Shown in pieces: positions 37,093 through 42,212 of a stretch of DNA of 42,212 bases. The notes under the pieces are model-generated. The model was given only the letters and a program-made list of their open reading frames with translations. It had not been told where the DNA came from and did not search any database. The number at the start of each line of letters is the position of its first letter. Position 1 is the first letter of the stretch. This DNA is from CAZOWW01 sp964583765 (GTDB lineage: Bacteria > Actinomycetota > Actinomycetes > Actinomycetales > Kineosporiaceae). The stretch spans positions 1-42,212 of the forward strand of contig CAZOWW010000033.1 of NCBI GenBank assembly GCA_964583765.1, written 5' to 3'. The position numbers and the translations under genes are program-made.

Positions 37093-38523
37093 GTGTCAGC
37101 CGTCGCCTCGATGGTTGACGTCGGCGCGTCCCTTGGTGAGTCGTCGAGGGGATCCATCGAGGCACCCGTCGGCGGCGACGATGCACTGGATCTGGAACCG
37201 CCCATGGCCTCCGACGACGTGCACTTCTCCACGACGGACCGCGAGGGGTGCATCCGCACCGGGAACAACGCCCTGCTGCAGGTGTCCGGCTACTCCCTCG
37301 ACGAGCTCGTGGGGCAGCCGCAGGGGGTGCTCAACCATCCGAGCATGCCCGGCGCGATCTTCGAGTTGCTGCGCGAACGGATCAGCGACGGTCGACCGGC
37401 CGTGGGCTATGTGCAGAACCGGGCCAAGGACGGAAGCGACTACTGGACCTTCGTGGCCATCACGTCGTTGAGCGAGGGTTATCTGTCCATCGGCCTCCTG
37501 CCCCGCAGCCACTACGCGGCGACCGCGCGCAAGTTGTACGTCGAGCTGCGCACGGTGGAGCAGGATGCCAGGGACGCCGGGGGCGATCCCGCGGCGGTGG
37601 CGAAGCTGGGTGCCGACCGGATCGGAGGCCGCCTGCAGCGGTTCGGATTCGACAGTTACGACCGCTTCATGGCGGAGGCCCTGCCCACGGAGATCACCGC
37701 GCGGAGCGTGATCGCCCGCCCCGAGTCGGACCCGTTGCCGCAGGGACCCCTGGGCGAGGTGCTCGGATCCGCGCTGGCTCTCGACGGTCAGCTCTCCGCG
37801 CCGGTCGATCACCTCGACGGGTACCGGGACCTCTCCCTGTCCATCGCCTCGTGCTCGGTGTCGATGATGATCGCCTCCCACCAGATCGCCAGGGCGGTCG
37901 GCGCGGTGCGCGGGGGAGCGACGCGCGTGGCCGGGGACACCTCCGCGCTGCGTTCCATCGCGGACTCGATGAAGGCTCCGGCCGAGGTGGTGCTGAACGA
38001 ACTGCAACGGCTGGGTCTCGAACTGGACGCGCTGCGGGCCCAGGTCTCCGAGCTGCGGGTGAGAATCGCACTGGCCCGCCTCAACAGCGAAGTCATGATT
38101 GATTTCGTCCGCGAGGTTCTCGGCGGCAAGTCATCCCTGTCGGCCTTCGCGGCGGTTCCGGTGCTGTGCGAGGCCCTGCACGAGAGCGTCGCCGAGATGG
38201 CGGTGGCCACGGTCGAGGTGAACGACAAGCTTCTGCTCGTGGGTGACGGAACCACCCGCGCCGCCCAACGGCTCGAGCAGTTCCGGGATTTCATGGCCCA
38301 GTGGCGCACCCTCGCCATCCGCCGGGGCAAGTCGGGAGAGCTGGGCCGCGAGCTCGACACCATCGACCGCCAGTTGGAGTCCTGCCGGGGTCAGCTCGCC
38401 GAGCTCCGTCGGGTGGAGAGCCGCTGCCGCTCGGAGGTCGTCCCGGTCGACGTCGAGGCCCTCGCCGGGCCGCTGACCCGCATGGGCGAGGCCTCCCGTC
38501 CCTTCCTCATCGCTCGCGACTGA
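37093..38523 (+). CDS. Aer-like PAS protein with degenerate chemoreceptor-type helices
   Basis: A 476-residue soluble protein. Residues about 43-140 form a PAS domain with aerotaxis-receptor features: a QPQGVLNHPSMPGAIFELL segment corresponding to the HPDMP region of Aer and KDGSDYWTFVA corresponding to KNGDYYW. Such domains usually bind FAD and sense redox. The rest is long alpha-helix. A segment at about 322-345 (LRVRIALARLNSEVMIDFVR) sits where a chemoreceptor hairpin tip would be but lacks its conserved Glu/Ala pattern, so contact with CheA is doubtful. Start choice is uncertain: GTG 37093, ATG 37111 or ATG 37204 are all possible and ribosome binding sites are weak. It may be a non-chemotactic redox signalling protein. 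Confidence 0.78.
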   Translation: MSAVASMVDVGASLGESSRGSIEAPVGGDDALDLEPPMASDDVHFSTTDREGCIRTGNNALLQVSGYSLDELVGQPQGVLNHPSMPGAIFELLRERISDGRPAVGYVQNRAKDGSDYWTFVAITSLSEGYLSIGLLPRSHYAATARKLYVELRTVEQDARDAGGDPAAVAKLGADRIGGRLQRFGFDSYDRFMAEALPTEITARSVIARPESDPLPQGPLGEVLGSALALDGQLSAPVDHLDGYRDLSLSIASCSVSMMIASHQIARAVGAVRGGATRVAGDTSALRSIADSMKAPAEVVLNELQRLGLELDALRAQVSELRVRIALARLNSEVMIDFVREVLGGKSSLSAFAAVPVLCEALHESVAEMAVATVEVNDKLLLVGDGTTRAAQRLEQFRDFMAQWRTLAIRRGKSGELGRELDTIDRQLESCRGQLAELRRVESRCRSEVVPVDVEALAGPLTRMGEASRPFLIARD

Positions 38524-38525
38524 CT

Positions 38526-38589
38526 CACCGACCGACTCGCGACGGATTCCCTGACCGACTGACGACCGATCCACCGACCGACTCGCGAC
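38526..38589. repeat. 18-bp direct repeat after the Aer-like gene
   Basis: Exact copies of caccgaccgactcgcgac lie at 38526-38543 and 38572-38589, with a third degraded copy near 38594-38610. They fill the gap between the Aer-like gene and the next gene. Confidence 0.8.
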
Positions 38590-38722
38590 TGACTCACCGA
38601 CCCGCTCGCGGCACCACCCGGTCGGGCGGATCATGGGGACACCGAACAGCCGGCCGCCCCGGATCCGTCGCCGTCCACGCGACTCGTTCGACGGCGGTCG
38701 ACCCGATCGAGGAGAACCAGTG

Positions 38723-39882
38723 ATGTCCCAGCCCCGGCGCGTCATCCCGTCCGTCCTTCAGGACCCCCGGGCAGTGGCCCTTGACCTGTCCGCGCGGCAC
38801 ACCCTCGTCCTTCTCCCGCTCGCCGCTGATGACGAGGGGCGCCTTCTCGATGATCCGGGCACGCTCAACGGCGTGCTCTGGGGGCCGTTGTGGCGTGAGC
38901 ACAGCCCCGAGCAGATGGACGCCGATCTCACCGCACTTGCTCGCGCCGGGTACCTCACGCGGTATCGCGTGGGCGACGTGGCCTGCATCCAGATCGAGGG
39001 ATGGGTGCAGGAGCAGGGGATCGTCCGGCCTGCCCCCTCCCGGTATCCGTCGGTTCCCCGGCCTGCCGGCACGGAGGATGCCCGCGGCGGGGAGCGCCCT
39101 CAGGAACACGGCGGGGAACGTCCTCAGGAACAGGGTGAGGAGCGCCCGTGGCAACACGGTGGGGAGCACCCGCGGACACGCGGCGGGGAGCATCCACGGA
39201 AACACAGCGGAAAGCGCCCGCGGAAACAGGGCAGGGAGCACTCGCGGGAAGCGGCAGATGCGGCGAGCGCGAAAGGGCGCGCGGAGGACGCAGCGGGTCC
39301 AGAGCGCACAGAAGGGCACCGGGACGCGGCGAATCCGAAAGAGTGGCGGGGCTCCCGCGACGCTGCCCGTGACGACGAGCTGCCGGGAATCGTCGAGCCG
39401 TTCTGGACCGCGGTGGGGGAGCTCGCGGGATCGGTCTCTGCCGTGGTCGGCAGGCTGCATGACTCTGCCGTACAGCGGCGCACGGCCGACATCCTCGCGG
39501 GGCTCGCCGAACAGGTCGATCCTTTGCTTGCCGACCAGGTCCGGGAGCGAGCAGCCCGCTGGTTGGGCGCCGAGGATGTCGGCAGTGGGAAGCCCGAGGA
39601 TGTCGGCGGTGGAAAGTCCGAGGANNNNNNNNNNNNNNNNNNNNNNNNNNNNNNNNNNNNNNNNNNNNNNNNNNNNNNNNNNNNNNNNNNNNNNNNNNNN
39701 NNNNNNNNNNNNNNNNNNNNNNNNCCGAGGATGTCGGCAGTGGGAAGCCCGAGGATGTCGGCGGTGGAAAGTCCGAGGACATCGCCGGGGAATGGGAGCC
39801 GCAGGGTGCTGACGGGAAACGGAGGCAGCGCCCTCCGTGGAGGCCGATCGCGAGCCCTGACCCTGCCTCCCGCGGGGCCTGA
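38723..39882 (+). CDS. Repeat-rich protein with replisome-organiser-like N-terminus, interrupted by an assembly gap
   Basis: The first 110 residues (SVLQDPRAVALDLSARHTLV, EGRLLDDPGTLNGVL, DLTALARAGYLTRYRVGD, CIQIEGWVQEQG) resemble the winged-helix N-terminal domain of phage replisome organiser/replication-initiation proteins. Residues 122-177 are seven 8-residue repeats of the GGERPQEH type. A helical segment (about 220-283, PGIVEPFWTAVGELAGSVSAVV) follows, then EDVGSGKP/EDVGGGKS 8-residue repeats that run into 100 Ns at 39625-39724. After the gap the same repeat resumes; if the missing DNA is whole repeat units the frame continues to the TGA at 39880-39882, although the 100-N filler itself breaks the frame. 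The ATG at 38723 has AGGAGA 8-12 nt upstream. Function is unknown; it could be a domesticated phage replication or DNA-binding protein. Confidence 0.65.
39086..39253 (+). repeat. 24-bp x7 degenerate in-frame tandem repeat
   Basis: Seven consecutive 24-bp units begin with ggcggggagcgccctcagga and diverge along the array. They encode eight-residue units GGERPQEH to GREHSREA, strongly charged. Confidence 0.85.
39571..39773 (+). repeat. 24/48-bp tandem repeat array spanning the assembly gap
   Basis: Left of the gap, unit A (39571-39594) and unit B (39595-39618) are followed by the first 6 bp of the next unit. Right of the gap, exact copies of A (39726-39749) and B (39750-39773) appear. A and B differ at three positions, so the true period is 48 bp. 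The array encodes EDVGSGKP EDVGGGKS. Confidence 0.92.
39625..39724. other. Assembly gap (100 N)
   Basis: Exactly 100 undetermined bases form a placeholder gap. Its flanks are the same tandem repeat, so the real content is very likely more repeat units of unknown number. Confidence 0.99.
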
Positions 39883-39911
39883 CCGTTCGCGCGGTGCGCT
39901 CGAACCCGGTC

Positions 39912-39965
39912 GTGGTGCCGAGGGTCAATGTGGCGCCGGGGGTCAACGGGGCGCCGGGGGTCAAC
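39912..39965. repeat. 18-bp x3 tandem repeat upstream of ppc
   Basis: Units 39912-39929, 39930-39947 and 39948-39965 share gtggcgccgggggtcaac-like sequence, the last two almost identical, with a partial fourth. They lie between the repeat-rich gene and ppc. Confidence 0.8.
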
Positions 39966-40130
39966 GGGGCGCGGTCCGACCGCTCGTGAGGAGTCCGGCC
40001 TCCTCAGCAGGAAGCGCGGAATATCCATCGGCTTCGCGCCCTGTGCAAGGCCGTCGTCGCGTCGGTGCATACCTTCATCGGTCCTGTGGACGAGGGGCGC
40101 GGGTCCAGGACCCCGTCCTACGCTGAGGGC

Positions 40131-42212
40131 ATGTCGAGCGATCTCGCACGAACGGCTGCTCTTCCCTCCAACGGGTCCGCGAGCCGGGTACCCGCCGATC
40201 CCCAGGCTCCGGCCCAGGTGGTCCCGGGACCCGGACCGGAGATCCCCGGTGTGGATCTCGCGTCCGACGTGGCTCTGCTCACGGCGCTGCACGATCAGGT
40301 GGTCCGGGAGGCGGGTCACGGCGAGCTGGTGGGGTTGGTCACTCGGTTGACCGCCGCCACGGGTTCTGGTGACGAGAACGCCGCGGCCGAGGCCGCCACG
40401 ATCGTCGAGGGGCTCGACCTGGACCAGGCCGCCGAGCTGGCCCGAGCGCTCACCGTCCACTTCCACCTGGCCAACCTCGCGGACGAACGCCAGCGTGTGC
40501 GGCTGCTCCGGGGGGAGACCCCTGCGGGTGAGGACAGCGAAGGGGGACCCACTGACACCGTCTGGCCCGCGGTGGCGGCCGCCGGGGAGGCAGTGCGCGA
40601 GCGGCTCGACCGGCTGCGGATCCACCCCGTCCTCACCGCGCACCCCACGGAGGCGCGGCGGCGGGCGGTCGCGTCCGCGCTCCGGCGTATCGCCGAGCAA
40701 CTCGATCGCCACGACGACCCGCGTTGCGGTGAGACCGAGCGCGCGGTGGCCCGACGGCGCATGCTCGAGGAGATCGACATCCTCCAGCGCACCGCGACCC
40801 TGCGAAGTTCCCGCCCCGAGCCCGCGGACGAGGTGCGCACGGTCATGACCGTGTTCGACCAGACCCTCTTCCGTGCCGTGCCCCGGCTGTACCGGGCGGT
40901 CGAGGCGGCTCTGGTGGGGCAGGAGTCGGGGCGGCGACCTTCGCCGGTCGGCGCGTTCGTCCGTTTCGGTACCTGGGTCGGGGGGGACCGTGACGGCAAT
41001 CCCTTCGTGACGGCGCAGGTCACGAGGGCGACGATGGCGTTGCAGGCCGAACATGCGCTGAAGGCGCTCTACACGGCGGTGGACCGGGTCGCACGCACCT
41101 TGACCATGGACACCTCGAGTACCCCGCCGTCGACGGCCTTGCTCGACTCCCTGGCCGGTGACCTGGTGACCGCACCGCGCGGATTCACCGAGATCGTGCA
41201 GAACTCCCCGGACGAGCCGCACCGCCAGAAGCTGCTCATGGCCGCTGCCCGGGTCGAGGCCACGCGGCGGGGGGAGGTCGAGCTCGCCTACCGCCGGCCC
41301 TCGGAACTGGTGGACGAACTGCGTCTGGTGCAGGACTCGCTCGCCCGGGCCGGCGCCTATCGGGCCGCCTACGGCGAGGTGCAGCACCTGATCTGGTACG
41401 TGGAGACCTTCGGGTTCCACCTGGCCGAGCTCGAGGTGCGCCAACACAGCAGCGTCCATGCGGAGGCCCTCGCCGAGCTGCTCGGGCAGCTCCCAGGGAT
41501 CGAGGACCCGGTGGCCGCCGCCGGGGATCCGGCCCTTCTGGATCGCCTCGCCGTGCACGGTTGGGACGCGCATGTCTCGCCCGCCACGGAGCGCACCCGC
41601 GAGGTCCTGGACACGCTCCGGGTGATGGCGTGGTTGCAAGAGCGCTGGGGGGAGCAGTGCTGCGGTCGCTACGTGGTCAGCTTCAGCCAGCGTCCCGAGC
41701 ACCTTCTGGCCGTGCGAGCCCTCGCGCGGCTCGCCGTCGGTGACCGCCCGCTACGCCTGGACGTGGTGCCCCTTTTCGAGACCGGTCAGGATCTGCGTGG
41801 CGCGACCGGCGTCCTGGACGCCTGGCTCCGGGCAGCGAGCACCCAGGAGTGGCTGCGCGATCGGAACCGGGCCGTGGAGATCATGCTCGGTTACTCGGAC
41901 TCCGCCAAGGACGTGGGCCCCGCGAGCGCAACCCTCACCCTCTACGACACCGAGGGCGAGCTGGTCGACTGGGCGCATCGGCACCGGATCACCCTGACCC
42001 TGTTCCACGGCCGTGGTGGCTCGCTCGGCCGGGGAGGAGGCCCCGTGCATCGGGCGATCCTCGCGCAGCCACCCGACTCGGTCGACGGCCGGTTCAAGGT
42101 CACCGAGCAGGGCGAGGTCATCTTCGCCCGGTACGGGGACGTGACGATCGGGCAGCGCCACCTCGAACGCCTCGCCTCGGCCACCCTTCTGGCCAGCAGC
42201 GAGGAGGTCACG
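40131..42212 (+). CDS. ppc: Phosphoenolpyruvate carboxylase (3' end beyond window)
   Basis: The visible 694 codons cover most of the enzyme, which converts phosphoenolpyruvate and bicarbonate to oxaloacetate to refill the TCA cycle. Diagnostic motifs are intact: LTAHPTEARRR with the catalytic His, FGTWVGGDRDGNPFVT, the MLGYSDSAKD segment and FHGRGGSLGRGGGP. The N-terminus carries about 40 extra Pro/Ala/Ser-rich residues before the first conserved helix. The ATG at 40131 has GAGGG close upstream. The reading frame is open to the last base, so roughly the final quarter is missing only because the window ends. Confidence 0.97.
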   Translation, partial: MSSDLARTAALPSNGSASRVPADPQAPAQVVPGPGPEIPGVDLASDVALLTALHDQVVREAGHGELVGLVTRLTAATGSGDENAAAEAATIVEGLDLDQAAELARALTVHFHLANLADERQRVRLLRGETPAGEDSEGGPTDTVWPAVAAAGEAVRERLDRLRIHPVLTAHPTEARRRAVASALRRIAEQLDRHDDPRCGETERAVARRRMLEEIDILQRTATLRSSRPEPADEVRTVMTVFDQTLFRAVPRLYRAVEAALVGQESGRRPSPVGAFVRFGTWVGGDRDGNPFVTAQVTRATMALQAEHALKALYTAVDRVARTLTMDTSSTPPSTALLDSLAGDLVTAPRGFTEIVQNSPDEPHRQKLLMAAARVEATRRGEVELAYRRPSELVDELRLVQDSLARAGAYRAAYGEVQHLIWYVETFGFHLAELEVRQHSSVHAEALAELLGQLPGIEDPVAAAGDPALLDRLAVHGWDAHVSPATERTREVLDTLRVMAWLQERWGEQCCGRYVVSFSQRPEHLLAVRALARLAVGDRPLRLDVVPLFETGQDLRGATGVLDAWLRAASTQEWLRDRNRAVEIMLGYSDSAKDVGPASATLTLYDTEGELVDWAHRHRITLTLFHGRGGSLGRGGGPVHRAILAQPPDSVDGRFKVTEQGEVIFARYGDVTIGQRHLERLASATLLASSEEVT

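Noticed and set aside
39086..39773. The 24-bp repeat arrays as a CRISPR
   Set aside because: The units are contiguous with no unique spacers, are in frame within a gene and encode peptide repeats.

Overview
The window is very high-GC DNA (about 70% or more by eye) with GTG starts, GGAGG-type ribosome binding sites and ATGA/GTGA gene overlaps. Together with an actinobacterial-style tRNA-Lys, a GT87-like membrane protein and a ppc gene, this points to an actinobacterium. A CheY-like regulator, a chemoreceptor-like protein, an Aer-like PAS protein and two c-di-GMP enzymes suggest a motile one. A Kineosporiaceae-type organism is my guess only.

Layout. 34-1457 (+): a single-domain CheY and a soluble chemoreceptor-like protein. 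1509-2774 (-): a polytopic GT87-like protein. 3355-19183 (-): a compact six-gene NRPS operon, the most interesting part. In transcription order it encodes an acyl-AMP ligase, C-A(Gly)-T, a free carrier protein, a free condensation protein, C-A(basic amino acid)-T, and a final C-A(Ser)-T-thioesterase-MFS exporter made as one polypeptide. The last five genes overlap, so they are probably translationally coupled. The inferred product is a short acyl (or acid-capped) peptide X-Gly-(Lys/Orn/Dap-like)-Ser, released by a thioesterase whose nucleophile is Cys rather than Ser and exported by the fused MFS domain.

19184-25159 looks like accessory DNA. It holds a decayed tyrosine integrase, a membrane-anchored matrixin-like metallopeptidase, a diguanylate cyclase with a LacI-like sensor domain, and tRNA-Lys(TTT). 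25372-30775 (-) is a signalling block: a large multi-PAS/GAF histidine kinase, its OmpR-type regulator 4 nt downstream, and a STAS protein. 31860-34580 (-) is a membrane PAS-GGDEF-EAL protein, separated from the kinase by about 1.1 kb that carries several perfect dyad repeats. 34825-38523 holds a four-TM protein (-), a collagen-like/Fn3-like lipoprotein (+) and an Aer-like PAS protein with a degenerate signalling hairpin (+). 38723-39882 (+) is a repeat-rich gene with a replisome-organiser-like N-terminus, interrupted by a 100-N assembly gap inside a 24-bp tandem repeat. 40131 to the end is phosphoenolpyruvate carboxylase, cut by the window edge.

A cross-cutting theme is short tandem repeats whose unit is a multiple of 3 bp (6, 15, 18, 24 bp), mostly inside genes. 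They lie in NRPS linkers, the kinase tail, the STAS linker and the 38.7-kb gene. They look like a replication-slippage habit of this genome and may make these proteins length-variable.
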